DNA from: Ligustrum vulgare | Lineage: Eukaryota; Streptophyta; Magnoliopsida; Lamiales; Oleaceae | Length of the DNA: 64,000 nt | NCBI GenBank assembly: GCA_963555705.1 | Contig: OY743180.1 | Location: forward strand, 38,658,129 to 38,722,128 | Direction of reading: 5' to 3' | Shown here: positions 9,545-22,300 of the stretch, piece after piece | Layout: every line of letters begins with the position of its first letter | Position numbering within the stretch: position 1 is the stretch's first letter | Position numbers and translations under genes: made by a program | The notes under the pieces: generated by a model | Seen by the model: only the letters and a program-made list of their open reading frames with translations | What the model was told of the DNA's origin: nothing | Databases searched by the model: none

Positions 9545-12406
9545 TGTAGTGACCAAGAATTTTCGTGACTAATTTAAATAAACAATTTTTTTATGTGTCG
9601 CTACGACTTTGTCCATTTATTTTTAAAACGTGATCGTCTAAACCAGTGAAGTGAAGTGAAGTGAAGTGAAATTAAATTTTATTTTAAATTTTATCATATT
9701 CTAATTTCCAAATTTTATTAAATGATGTCCCAAATCCATTAATATTTTCCGATTTTCAAATATTGGATTCAAATTATTTAAGTCCAAAATGTTTTAAATC
9801 TGAACTCCTAAAATTAGTATTATTCCTTTTCATTTTAGATTTCTATCGAAACCAATTCGCTAGATATTTCTCATTTCCCTCAATCTCTTCCCTCGATCCA
9901 GCATTCTACAATAAACCCAAATTACCATTTTATATACCATACATTAATCACAATCAACCCCAGACATTCTCCCCTCCCATTTTTTTACACGTTACATAAC
10001 TCCAGCCTCTAAATTATCCCTAAACAGCTAGCAAATAAGCCACAATTCCTAAATCTCAGCAAGATTTCATCCAATTTTCCTAAAGTTCTTCCCCAAACTT
10101 TCATTTTTCATATTCAGCACATTTTTCCCTTCCCCATGATCACTCTTCAATCCCTCTCAATAATCCTCAATTCCCTTCGTGCAAATACGCCACAATTCTG
10201 CACGTTTTGTTTACCTCCTTCCCAGAAATTCATTATTCCAAGTCTCAAGCTATGTCAATGCTTATTTCCCAAAATTTTCCCCCCTTCACATGCCATCTGC
10301 ACCAGTTTAACCCTCCTTCAGCTCCCTCAATCAACCGTTATACTCTTGTCAATCCCTATAATCTTTCTCAAACCAAATCCTGTCATAATTTACCAAAAAT
10401 TTCCACTCTACCAGCAGTATATATATACCTCACTTCACTCACATTCAAACACAGTCATCATCATCATCACCACCACCACCTCCATCTCCAGCCACCAACA
10501 ATCACCTAGCACTGCCCCTTCCATCAAGCCACGGCAGCTTTCAAATCTTCACCATCGAAAATCAAACCAACACCTCCCGCTACCAATAGAGCCACTACCT
10601 AATGCCAATTCAACAACAAGCAACCAAACTTCAATCCCCAATCTGCAAATCAAACCACCACCATCACCAAACAAGCCTCTAATTACAGTATCAACAATCT
10701 GCATCAATCACTCAAAACATCAACTGCCCAGCCACCGTAATCACAATCTCCTACCGCCACTAATCAACTTCAAAAAACCATATCCACCTACGTCACTCCC
10801 AATCGGACATCACTGCACAACCACTTCACCCTCACCCCCACTGTAACCACACACCAACTTCACTATATCAATGTACCACCACCGTAGCGCCGCCTGCACC
10901 TAAGCTTCATTGAACCACCAGTCCACAGCCATGGCTCCGCAGCCACGGCTCCGCAGCCACTGCCACAAATAAACCACCATCTTCAAATCCAAACCGCCAT
11001 TGCCCTCTTCATCCCTACTCCAAAATCGACACCCAAATCAAACCCAAAACCAAGTTAAAAACATTACCCATAACTTACCTCAATCTTTACCGGAGTTTCT
11101 TCCCCAGAAAAGCCACGAACCCGAGCCCTCACAGCCTCGGTTTTGCCTTCTATGTCTGCACCAAATCTCCCAACTCTCCTTCTTCTTCCACCATCACAGC
11201 CCCTCGAAGGCTGCGCCACCGCCTGCGAACGCCGGTAGCCTAAACCGGAGATGGTCTGTCGCCCAGCTCCCTCCCGTCACACATCTCTCACTCTCGCCTC
11301 TCCTCTATTCTGAAAATGAAGAGAGAGAATATAATTTTTTATATATATTTTGGTATTTTAATGTTTAAGCCCCAAGTTTTATAAATGTGTCAATTTCAGT
11401 CCTTTATGTTTCAAAATCATTTAATTCAGTCCTAAAATATTTAATTTCGTTCCTAAATTTTAAAAGTTATTATTTTAAACCCCTGCAGTTTTTAAAATAT
11501 TTTAATTCAGCCCCTTTAGTTTTTAAAAGTAATATTTCGATCCTTTAATTTTTGTAATATTTTATTCAACTCTTAAACTTTGCAAATAATTTATCTCAAC
11601 TCCAACTATGTTTGATTTTAATTTTAATCCCTAAACTTTTATTTCTTCTTTTAAAACTCTTTCAATTGAAACGTTTGATTTCCAAATACCACTTTAAAGT
11701 TTATTTATTAATGGCTAGACGAGGCACTTGAACATTTAGAAGAACAACGTGATTTTCTCGCTCAACTTTCAAACACCTGATTTAAGGTAGACTCGCCTCC
11801 ACTAATTAGTTTAAATTATAATTTACATGCCTTATGTGAAATTACGTTTTTTATATGGTTTGATGCATGAAATGAGATGAGAATATCTCTTATGAGATAA
11901 GAATGAGAAATGATGTTATGCATAACTTACATGCTTTAAATGCATGAGACGAGACTACCCACACCCTATGATTTTAAAGAGCCTTTGATTTTATTAAAAT
12001 AGCATATGATGATGATGTCACTGTATGATTGCATAAGTATGTGCTAAATTATTTATTGGCGGTGAGTCTACTGAGTATTTCTTTCGAAATGCTCATTCCA
12101 TTTTTAACAGTTTTTGCAGATCTCGGAGATGGCGACAAATGAAAGGGGCAGCGTTGGCAATTTAAATAAATGATGATATTATTAGACAATTTTATGAATG
12201 TTACTCGTTAAATTATTTATCGTTAATTTCTTTTAAATAATTGAGACATAAGTTTTATGAATTATTCTATATTTAAATTAATTAAGTTCCTGCTGAAGGT
12301 TTCAAATAATGAATGTGACGTTTTGAATTAAATTTATTTTCCGCAATAAAGTCAGATTTAAAGGACGAAGTGGTGTCCCGGGCTCCACGAAATTCGGGGC
12401 GTTACA
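9545..12406 (+). repeat. 5' LTR, 2862 bp
   Basis: It pairs with 14438-17307. Its middle (about 10.1-11.3 kb) is C-rich, with CAT/CAC triplet runs, and is unlike its AT-rich ends. The 236-codon plus frame at 10136-10846 lies here and is low-complexity (Pro/Ser/Thr/His). It recurs in broken form in the other LTR, so I treat it as noncoding LTR sequence. Confidence 0.92.
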
Positions 12407-12409
12407 TCG

Positions 12410-12421
12410 TGGTATCAGGGC
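12410..12421 (+). other. Primer binding site, Met-tRNA-like
   Basis: TGGTATCAGGGC follows the 5' LTR end by 3 bp and differs by one base from the usual TGGTATCAGAGC. Confidence 0.85.
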
Positions 12422-13274
12422 GGGTCTACGTTTCTGTTGACTTGAAAATTTTTAAAAGAGAATTTTGCTTCTAAAATAATAATAAATAATGTTTTGACGA
12501 CTTTTTCCACTGCCATCGTTCGCTCCGCCAACTCCGAAGGTAAATGATTTTATCATGAAGTTTATGTTATGATGATTTCGGATACATGAGAAATGAAGTA
12601 TTTTGAGAATTTGATGAGAAAGAATGAGAAATTTTTGTATCCGAAATAAGAAAGAAAGAAAAACGAGTTTGAGCATAATTTGAAAGAGTTTTTAAATATT
12701 TTTACGTCCTCGTAATTTTAACTAAGAGAAATGGATAAACCCCGCCTAATTGGACTTTGCATAATTGGTTTAGGACATGGCACCTTTCACAAGAAGTCAA
12801 CCGAGGAATTTAGATATAGTATATGCTCCTATCAAAAGGACATCAGACTATGTACGTAGATATTGCATCAGGCGAAAATGGTTACTGTATATTTGACATG
12901 ATTGATGATTATTAGTCTGATTTTTTTGGGAAAATAGTGATTTAATTGGAATTTGGAGACTAGATCATATTCTATTTCATGATTGAATTAGGTTATGTTA
13001 CACATAAGTCAGAGATTTAATTTTGAGATTAGATATGAAGATGAAGCTTATAGTAGCAAGAAGAAAGAATTGAATTTTGAGTGTTTGATATTTAATGATG
13101 CCTCGATTTTATTAGTGAAACTTATTGTTGGGCTAAGTCTTGCATTCTTGCTTAAGCATATGATTGAGATGTGGATAAAAGGATTTAAATTTTTTATTTG
13201 GCCAAGTGTATCTCTATAGGGAGTAACTATACTACTTAACAAGTTGACAATAAAGAATAAGTACCCACCGACGG

Positions 13275-13440
13275 TATTTATGGATTTGATGTACCGAGTT
13301 TTTCAACATTAATTGGACATGTTTTTCATTGTATTCAAGGACGATATTTTGGAGATAGTAAACAATATGAGGAACATTTGAGGATTTTGTTGGAGACACT
13401 TCGAGATTATGAAAGGGAAATTTTGGTTGACCTATGAACA
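13275..13440 (+). pseudogene. Reverse transcriptase remnant of the long-LTR element
   Basis: Translation gives FMDLMYRVF, then a segment ending in VFKDDIL, then an E-E-H-L-R-I-like stretch, in the order seen around the catalytic site of gypsy reverse transcriptases. Stops and frame changes interrupt it. The usual [FY]-x-D-D is still hinted at, with Lys before the two Asp. It is nonfunctional. Confidence 0.6.
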
Positions 13441-14050
13441 ATGAGGAAATATTATTTTTCAAGTATAAGATGGTTGAGAGTTATTGGTTGTTTATTTATG
13501 TTGTGGCTTAGGTAAACATGTTTACTACAAGAGTGAAATCTTGAACACATTATCGATTTGGAGTTAAAGTTTTGATAATTTTGGGGATTGTTATTTATAA
13601 ACATCCTGATTGGTGAAGTGTGCAATCGATTAAATATCAATGTATATGTGGAGTTATATGATCATTTGAGTTATACATAGGAAATACCAAGTTATATATT
13701 GCAAAAATGTTGTGACATTCAGGAGCAGAATCTTAGTTACTTGGGAACAAATTTTTTATTAATATTAATTGAATTTTGTGATACGTTTTGGTGACGTATA
13801 CGGGAAGATGTTAGAAATCAAGATGGTGCATAAATGTACTATATGAATAGATTCTCGTATAGGATAAGCTGATGATATTATGCTGATTTGTGGATAACAT
13901 GTTATTAGGCGTATTAAACGGAAGAATATTCATGTGATTTCTAATGTTACAATTGATTTTGGGTTATTCGGTATAACAGGTTTGATAAGAATGAGGATAG
14001 ACTTCATAATGATTAATTATTATGGTGTGATATGATTTCTTAAAGAAATA

Positions 14051-14130
14051 GTAAAGATTAATAAAGAGGTTTCTCTAATCAAAGTCCAATGGGGTAAACA
14101 AGGTAGTGCTGAAACTACTTGAGAAAAGAA
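14051..14130 (+). pseudogene. Chromodomain-like C-terminal remnant of gypsy integrase
   Basis: The translation VKINKEVSLIKVQWGKQGS followed by AETT matches the ending of Tekay/Del chromodomain integrases, where an xxLVKVxW segment is followed by EEATWE. A stop follows at once. This supports the chromovirus assignment of the element. Confidence 0.55.
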
Positions 14131-14421
14131 AGAAGAAAGAAGTCTGGCTTAATATCTAGTATATTTAGATCAAGAAAGTTTAAAATTTCGAGGACGAAAT
14201 TATTTTAAGCGGAGAAAGTTGTAGCGATTGAGAAAATTTCAAACTTAAAAGACTTGTTTTACCAAACTTGTTGCTGTGACTCTCCAACCTTAACGATTAT
14301 TATTCAAAATCAGCGCTCTCGTCTACTCATATTAATTATTTTAAGATTTTAAGAAAGAAGAAATTTTGAAGTACCCAAGTATTTTAGATCAGCAAAATTT
14401 AAATTTCGATGACGAAATTAT

Positions 14422-14437
14422 TTTAAGGTGATAGGGT
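14422..14437 (+). other. Polypurine tract region before the 3' LTR
   Basis: TTTAAGGTGATAGGGT directly precedes TGTAGCG. A near copy of the flanking segment (ATTTCG-GACGAAATTATTTTAAG) occurs 212 bp upstream at 14185, also followed by TGTAGCG, so the end of pol plus the tract has been duplicated. Confidence 0.65.
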
Positions 14438-17307
14438 TGTAGCGACCAAGAATTTTCGTGACTAATTTAAATAAACATTTTTTTTATGTGTCGCTACGAC
14501 TTTGTCCATTTATTTTTAAAACGTGATCGTCTAAACTAGTGAAGTGAAGTGAAGTGAAATTAGATTTTATTTTAAATTTTATCATATTCCAATTTCAAAA
14601 TTTTATTAAATGATGTCCCTAGTCCATTATTATTTTCCGATTTTCAAATATTGGATTCAAATTATTTAAGTCCAAAATATTTTAAATTTGAACTCCTAAA
14701 ATTAGTATTATTCCTTTTTATTTCAGATTTCTATCAAAACAACCAATTCACTAGCAATTTCCCATTTCCCTCAATCTCTTCCCTCGATCCCGCCATTCTA
14801 CAATAAACCCAAATTACCATTTTATATACCATACATTAATCACAATCAACCCCAGACATTCTCCCCTCCCATTTTTTTACACGTTGCATAACTCCAGCCT
14901 CTAAATTATCCCTAAACAGCTAGCAAATCAGCCACAATTCCTAAATCTCAACAAGATTTCATCCAATTTTCCTAAAGTTCTTCCCCAAACTTCCATTTTT
15001 CATATTCAGCACATTTTTCCCTTCCCCATGATCACTCTTCAATCCCTCTCAATAATCCTCAATTCCCTTGCAAATACGCCACAATTCTGCACGTTTCGTT
15101 TACCTCATTCTCAGAAATTCATTATTCCAAGTCTCAAGCTCTGTCAATGCTTATTTCCCAAAATTTTCCCCCCTTCACACACCATCTGAACCAGTTTAAC
15201 CCTCCTTCAGCTCCCTCAATCAACCGTTATACTCTTGTCAATCCCTGTAATCTTTCTCAAACCAAATCCTGTCATAATTTACCAAAAATCTCCACTCTAC
15301 CAGCAATATATATATACCTCACTTCACTCACGTTCAAACACAATCATCATCATCATCACCACCACCACCTCCATCTCCAGCCACCAACAATCACCCAGCA
15401 CTGCCCCTTCCATCAAGCCACGACAGCTTTCAAATCTTCACCATCGAAAATCAAACCAACACCTCCCGCTACCAATAGAGCCACTACCTAATGCCAATTC
15501 AACAACAAGCAACCAAACTTCAATCCTCAATCTGCAAATCAAACCACCACCATCACCACACAAGCCTCTAATTACAGTTTCAACAATCTGCATCAATCAC
15601 TCAAAACATCAACTGCCCAGCCACCGTAATCACCAACTCCTACCGCCACTAATCAACTTCAAAACACCATATCTACCTACATCACTCCCAATCGGACATC
15701 ACTGCACAACCACTTCACCCTCACCCCCACTGTAACCACACACCAACTTCACTATATCAATGCACCACCACCGTAGCGCCGCCTGCACCCAAGCTTCATT
15801 GAACCACCAGTCCACTGCCATGGCTCCGCAGCCACTGCCACAAATAAACCACCATCTTCAACTCCAAACCGCCACTGCCCTCTTCATCCCTACTCCAAAA
15901 TCGACACCCAAATCAATCCCAAAACCAAGTTAAAAACATTACCATAACTTACCTCAATCTTTACCGTAGTTTCTTCGCCAGAAAAGCCACGAACCCGAGC
16001 CCTCACAGCCTCGGTTTTGCCTTCTGTGTCTGCACCAAATCTCCCAACTCTCCTTCTTCTTCCGCCCTACACAGCCGCCATCACAGCCCCTCGAAGGCGG
16101 CGCCACCGCCTGCGAACGCCGGTAGCCTGAACCGGAGATGGTCCGTCGCCCAGCTCCCTCCCGTCGCACATCTCTCACTCTCGCCTCTCCTCTATTCTGA
16201 AAATGAAGAGAGAGAAGAGAATTTTTTATATATATATTTTGGTATTTTAATGTTTAAGCCCCAAGTTTTATAAATGTGTCAATTTCAGTCCTTTATGTTT
16301 CAAAATCATTTAATTCAGTCCTAAAATATTTAATTTCGTTCCCAAATTTTAAAAGTTATTATTTTAAGCCCCTGCAGTTTTTAAAATATTTTAATTCAGC
16401 CCCTTTAGTTTTTAAAAGTATTATTTCGATCCTTTAATTTTTGTAATATTTTATTCAGCTCTTAAACTTTGCAAATAATTTATCTCAACCCCAACTATGT
16501 TTGATTTTAATTTTAATCCCTAAACTTTTATTTCTTCTTTTAAAACTCTTTCAATTGAAACGTTTGATTTCCAAATACCACTTTAAGGTTTATTTATTAA
16601 TGGCTAGACGTGGCAATTGGACATTTAGAAGAACAACGTGATTTTCTCGCTCAACTTTCAAACACCTGATTTAAGGGAGACTCGCCTCCACTAATTAGTT
16701 TAAATTACAATTTACATGCTTTATGTGAAATTACGTGATTTATATACTTTGATGCATGAAATGAGATGAGAATATCTCTTATGAGATAAGAATGAGAAAT
16801 GATGTTATGCATAACTTACATGCTTTAAATGCATGAGACGAGACTACCCACACCCTATGATTTTAAAGAGCCTTTGATTTCATTAAAATAGCTTATGATG
16901 ATGATGTCACTGTATGATTGCATAAGTATGTGCTAAATTATTCTGTAAATTAATTATTGGCGATGAGTCTACTGAGTATTTCTTTCGAAATGCTCATTCC
17001 ATTTTTAACAGTTTTTGCAGATCTCGGAGATGGCGACGAATGAAATGGGCAGCGTTGGCAATTTAAATAAATGATGATATTATTAGACAATTTTATGAAT
17101 GTTACTCGTTAAATTATTTATCATTAATTTCTTTTAAATAATTGAGACACAATTTTTATGAATTGTTCTATATTTAAATTAATTAAGTTTCTGCTGAAGC
17201 TTTCAAATAATGAATGTGACGTTTTGAATTAAATTTATTTTCCGCAATAGAGTCAGATTTAAAGGACGAAGTGGCGTCCTGGGCTCCACGGAATTAGGGA
17301 CGTTACA
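14438..17307 (+). repeat. 3' LTR, 2870 bp
   Basis: Collinear with 9545-12406 over its whole length, with scattered substitutions and small indels. It begins TGTAGCG and ends CGTTACA. Confidence 0.92.
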
Positions 17308-18199
17308 TTTTTTTGACTAAGTCACCGAGGTTCGGTGTAAAAGTTAGCACCTACATCTCCCGTTGAGTTTCCATAAAGATTATGTTCAAATCCACTATAA
17401 TCGCCCAAGCACATGCTCAAAATGTACAAAATACAGAAGAATCCTAAGGTTCAAGATTACACCCTTGCAAAAATACAGTTTACGAACGAAACTCTACACC
17501 AAGGCTGTCAGTACTATTACTTAGCAGTACTCCCAACATATTTCACAAAAGAAATTTCAAAGGCCCCAACAATATGATTGACCAAAATCAGACCAAAGAG
17601 AAATAACAAAGAGATGACAAAAGGGTTAGACTCTGACCCTAAAAACTTAACAACAAAAATATATGAGACACGTATCGTAAGGCATATCCAATGGCCCAAG
17701 TATGAACATGTGTCATCAATTAAATTAGTGAAGTCAATTGGACGGATTGAGGTTGATCCAAATTTATCTTACAAAATTTTTACCCGAGTTGGGTCCACCC
17801 CGTGAATCGCCGATTCTCAGGCGGACAGGCGGATTGGGAGACAAAATTTTTAAATTTCTTTTCTATTTTTATTTTTTTCGATAATTTAAACTAAATTTTT
17901 ATAAAAAAAATTAAGTTTTTATTAATCCTTCTTTTTTAAAATTGAAACAGAGCAGATCAGGGCCGGCTTATCCGGCCAATCCCACCCTGCCTTGGAGATT
18001 CACGGATTAGGATAATTTCAGATTGAATTGACGAATCAAATTTTTTTGTTATCTCTAAATTCAACAGCCAAAGCAGTTAAAACAATAAGCGTGTTTCGCA
18101 ACACGTTTTGATCACTTCAATATTCTTCCACAAGTAGGCCAACATGTGGCTAGCAACCAATTAAGTTTGGGCGGCCAAAACTTACAGAAATTCAACATT
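17308..18199. other. Continuation of split Copia LTR, then anonymous intergenic DNA
   Basis: The first few hundred bases probably continue the Copia LTR that starts at 9469; there is no coding potential. From about 17.81 to 18.01 kb, GGCGGATTGGGAG and CCGGCTTATCCGGCC words suggest another small repeat. No gene is seen. Confidence 0.35.
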
Positions 18200-18582
18200 T
18201 AGCCTCTGTTTGGTAAATAATTGTTTATAAATTATATTTAAAGCGGTGACATGTTAACATTTAATTGATCAATTTTGTTTAAAAATAAAAAATGGTACGC
18301 GTGAGTTTTTAACTTGCCAAAATTGTTGTCTTTTCAAAAAAAAAAAAATGGTCCGACGAAATGTTGACATGTAGCAAATGTTTACAAATGGAGGCTAATT
18401 AAGTTTTTAATTTAAATCTTGTTTAAGTTCCATTTTTTGAGAATTAATTTTGTAAAAATTATTATTTTGGAGAAAGATTGGTTGAAAAGTATGATATTTT
18501 TTTGAAATTACGTGAAAAGTATGGTAAAAAAGCAAGGCCCAATTTATACGAGTTTAGTATATTTATGTTAAATTAATATGCA

Positions 18583-18912
18583 TGTGTTCGGGAAAGTTCA
18601 AAAAATGATTTATTAAAATATTTATAAATCACACAATTTCAGAAATCATTTTTTAATCACACATCCGGATTTGAGACGACTGTGTCGTCTCTAATTATCA
18701 ACAGCCACGGATCTACAGAGACGAAAAATGGAGACGACGTTGTCGTCTCTATTTCGCAACAGAGACGACATTTATGGTTTCAGAGACGACTTTCATCGTC
18801 TCTGTTGACCGATTTTCTTGTAGTGTCCCTCTCTAATTTTCAATTACTATTTTTTTATTTCAAAATCATAAATAAACTAGTTTATAAATTATACAGTGTT
18901 ACCAAACAGAGG
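18583..18912 (-). mobile_element. MITE, CCTCTGTTTGGTAA family, copy B, split by a CACTA end
   Basis: Read on the minus strand it opens CCTCTGTTTGGTAACACTG and carries the family core GTTTATTTATGATTTTGAAAT. A 159-bp foreign block (18667-18825) interrupts it. It lies about 460 bp upstream of the ANT start codon. Confidence 0.75.
18667..18825 (-). mobile_element. CACTA transposon terminus nested in the MITE
   Basis: On the minus strand the block starts CACTACAAGAAAA, the classic plant CACTA end, and is filled with subterminal repeats AGACGAC/GTCGTCT in both orientations. The 3-bp repeat TCC flanks it (18664-18666 and 18826-18828), as expected for CACTA insertions. The opposite end lacks a CACTA terminus, so it is a one-ended remnant or a deletion product. 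Confidence 0.75.
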
Positions 18913-18916
18913 TAAT

Positions 18917-19045
18917 TAAGTTTCCTTATGGTTAAAAGTTTTTTATTTATAAATAAAAAAAAAGTAATATTTTCGAGGTAAAATAAGTGATTGAAAAATA
19001 ATTTGAGAAATTATTATAAATTTGTTTATAAGTTATCAAACGGAG
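18917..19045 (+). mobile_element. Partial MITE of the GTTTGGTAA family, copy C
   Basis: It contains the family core (ATAAGTGATTGAAAAATAAT, then TTTGAGAAATTAT) and ends TTATCAAACGGAGAG. It lies directly beside copy B, so the ANT promoter region is made largely of these elements up to about 320 bp before the ATG. Confidence 0.55.
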
Positions 19046-19049
19046 AGTA

Positions 19050-19369
19050 AATAGTTTTTGAAGTAAAGAAATTATACACAGATTTATTTTTTATGTAATA
19101 TTTGGTGTTTAGATTCTCCAATAAATTTATACGCAGATCCCCGTGTAATTCTATCCACTAACCCAGCATCGCTTGCTGGAATCCATTCTTTTTGGTTTAG
19201 TTTAACTTTAAAGAGACTCGGTTCTGAGAAGAGGGAAGAAGAGTTAGAGCATAAAGAATTTTCTTCTTCTTCTAATACTACTACTATTATTACTACTACT
19301 ACTTCGAGTGAGACCTGCTGAAGAAATAGATAAGTACACATATATAGTGCGTGTGTGTGACTGAGGAAG
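19050..19369 (+). promoter_or_regulatory. ANT proximal promoter / 5' UTR region
   Basis: This is the only stretch upstream of the ANT start codon free of recognisable elements. It has an imperfect TACTAC/CTACTA triplet run at 19275-19305. I could not fix a TATA box or transcript start. The open frames on the minus strand here are translations of the triplet run. Confidence 0.35.
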
Positions 19370-22300
19370 ATGAAGTCCATGAATGATGATAATGATAACT
19401 GTTCGGGTTATATGAAAATGAAAGCTTCTGCTGCAATATGTTACGGTGGATTTCACTCATCTTTCTCAGTGATGCCTCTCAAATCCGACGGTTCCCGTTG
19501 CATCATGAAACCCCTATCTACATCACACACTCAAGGTTAGCTTCCTTTTGCTCCACTTTTATACATTTCCCAGAACTGTCTATATGTACTATATGCTTTT
19601 AGTATTAATATATCAATTTATCCTAATTTAATTAATTTTTTTTTTTTTAATGGAGTCAAGTCATGGTACCAAATTCGTCCCGAAAACTGGAGGATTTCTT
19701 GGGCGGTGCAACTCATCCATACGGAAGCCATGAAACAGAAGCAATGGTTCTCAGTTTAGACAGCATGTTTTATAATCAAGAACCCTTTAAGGAACAAATA
19801 GGAGAAGAAATTAATCATGTTCAGGTTCAGCAGTATTATTCTGCACAAGGGATTCAGTATCATGGTACGTACGAGACAACAGATGAACAACAACCCGAGA
19901 TTGTTAACTGTAAAACTCTAATTCCTCCAATGTCTGATCCTGAGAGTGAAATCCCATGTTTGAAAACCTGGGTTGCGCTTGAACAGCAGGCTAATCCGAG
20001 CATGGTTGGCGATGATGTGGAGTCATTGCGCTTGTCAATGAGTCCTGCTTCTCAGTCAAGCTGTATAACTCCTTCAAGACAAATCTCACCCACTGAGACT
20101 CAAGCTTTGAGCTTGGAAAACAGGAAAAGAGTAGCTGAGGAAACGGCATCAAAACCAACACTTCATAGGAAAGTCATTGATAGTTTTGGTCAAAGAACAT
20201 CACAATATAGAGGTGTAACCAGGTCAGTTTACATTTCTTTGTCTAGATTCGTTTTTCACCATCATTGATGAACTTCGGTTGCGTTTTGATAGCGATGGTG
20301 AAATTTGAGTAGAATGAACGCAAGTGATGATGAAATTTGGGTGGAAAGAAAATGAATTTCAGGGAATTGAATTTTAGGAAATTGAATTCCTGGGAATTGA
20401 ACGTGTAATGTGTTTGATTAGTTTAATTTTCTAGGTGGAAAATGAAGGGAATTTTTCAACTTTTGTTATTTGATTGGCATTATTTTTCATGGAAAATAAA
20501 GTAAACTTTATATATTTTAATAAAAAAATATTTTTTTTTTATTTTTTCGTACTTGATAATAATAATGTTAATTTTTAGAAAAAAATTAATTAACAATAAC
20601 AAAATGGATCAAACGTAACGAAAATGGTATAAAATTTTTCATGAAAAATAAAACTTCCTTCCCCCTTGGAAAATGAATTCATTCAAAACAAGGAAAATAC
20701 CGGATTTCGAGGTAAGTGAAAAAATGAATTTCATAAAAAATTTAGACAACCAAACAGCGCAAAGTTAAAAAATAAAGTGAAACATTATATTTTTCATGTC
20801 GAATCAAACGCAGTCTTAAACCCTTTTTGGAGGGATTTTTTCACGCGTATGTTGATAAAACCAGCGTATAAAATTGACTTTTCTTGGTCCAATGTCAAAA
20901 TTTTACTATTGATTGGAGCAGTAACTATTTATTCTCTATGACTTTTATAACCTTCTATATTTAATTAAATCGAAGGGGTAAATAAAATTGTAATGAGCCA
21001 TGGAAAAGTTACTAAACATGTTGTATTCACAGTCGTGGGGCTATGATTGCTGAGTAGAAATGTCAATTCCTGCCGTAATATTGTATCAAAAATTGATAGA
21101 AAATGGTTCAAAAACCCATCCCAGGCAAGGGTTAAAACTCGTTTGATGTAGAACATTTAGAGAAAACTTGAATTTTTAGAAGAATGTGCTGATAGAAAAA
21201 AGTTAAAAAGTCTTAAAGTAGTGAGTCCTATAAAAATGTGTGATTTAAAATGATATTTAGGGAAGTTGTTCTAAGATCCTATTTGATAATGTGAAAAATT
21301 ATTGTTGTTGTTGTTGTTGTTGTTTTTTTTTTTTTTTTTTTTTAATGAATGTGTGGTTTAAAAATGCTTGAAAGTAAAAAATTGTGGGCTTTAACTGAGA
21401 TTGAGTTTGAAAAGTTTTGGTGAAAATTTTTGCTTTATCAAATAAGCTCTTAAACTCCTAGACCAGACATGGGCTAAATAGTCGTTTTCTTGGCTGATCT
21501 TGAATTCTTTAGAGCCTTAACTTTGAATTATTTTGTCTTTTCACGAAGTAGCCAAAGTACTTTTGATAAAATAAATTATAGCGCTGTCGAGTAAGGATTT
21601 GTTTGCATTTTTTAGGTAAAATGTATGATTAAAAGATTGAGAGAGAAAATTTGTTTAATTATAAAGTGGTTCAAAAAATTATGTAGATTATAATTGATTT
21701 ATAATCGATAATGATTACATTACTGAACACACGCTTCAATGATAGATTATAATAATAATTTTCCAGACATCGGTGGACGGGTAGGTATGAAGCTCATTTA
21801 TGGGATAATAGTTGCAAGAAGGAGGGCCAGACTAGGAAAGGCAGGCAAGGTAAGAAAGTATTATTTTTGGATATATATAGACTATATTTGGCTCATTTTC
21901 ATTGTCTAACTTGTTTATATTTTCTTGTCATGTTCTGGATATTGGTCAAATGATATTAATTTCAGTTTATCTTGGTAAGATTATAATTTCAACAAAGCTA
22001 TTAAATTATTAAGCAAAATTATTTGAATGATCAAACACATCATAACGAAATCATTTTAGGAGGTTATGATATGGAAGAGAAAGCCGCAAGAGCATATGAT
22101 CTTGCTGCAATTAAGTACTGGGGACCTTCAACACACATTAACTTTCCGGTACATAGTCATTTATTTATGTTTGTTTGTTTGTTTGTTTTTTTTTTTTTTT
22201 TGCAACAACTTATTTGGAAACTATTTTTACTCAAACACATTTTCAACCACATATTCTCCTACTTCACTGAGTTGGGATCTACCATGCTGTCTCTTTTGCT

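Larger units (their letters stand above)
9545..17307 (+). mobile_element. Long-LTR gypsy element (Tekay/Del-like), decayed interior
   Basis: Direct LTRs of 2862 and 2870 bp (9545-12406 and 14438-17307) have matching TGTAGYG...CGTTACA ends. They flank a 2.0-kb interior with a Met-tRNA-like primer site, pol fragments and a purine tract. A run of T on both sides is compatible with a TTTTT target duplication. The interior is far too short for full gag-pol and has many stops, so the element is a deletion derivative. The LTRs differ at scattered positions and small indels, so it is older than the Copia-like element at the window start. Confidence 0.9.

Noticed and set aside
10136..10846. 236-codon open frame
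   Set aside because: Low-complexity Pro/Ser/Thr/His sequence within an LTR; the partner LTR has it in shifted and broken form; no domain.
19084..19456. Minus-strand frames with Val/Ile/Ser runs
   Set aside because: Translations of the TACTAC-type triplet run in the ANT 5' region.
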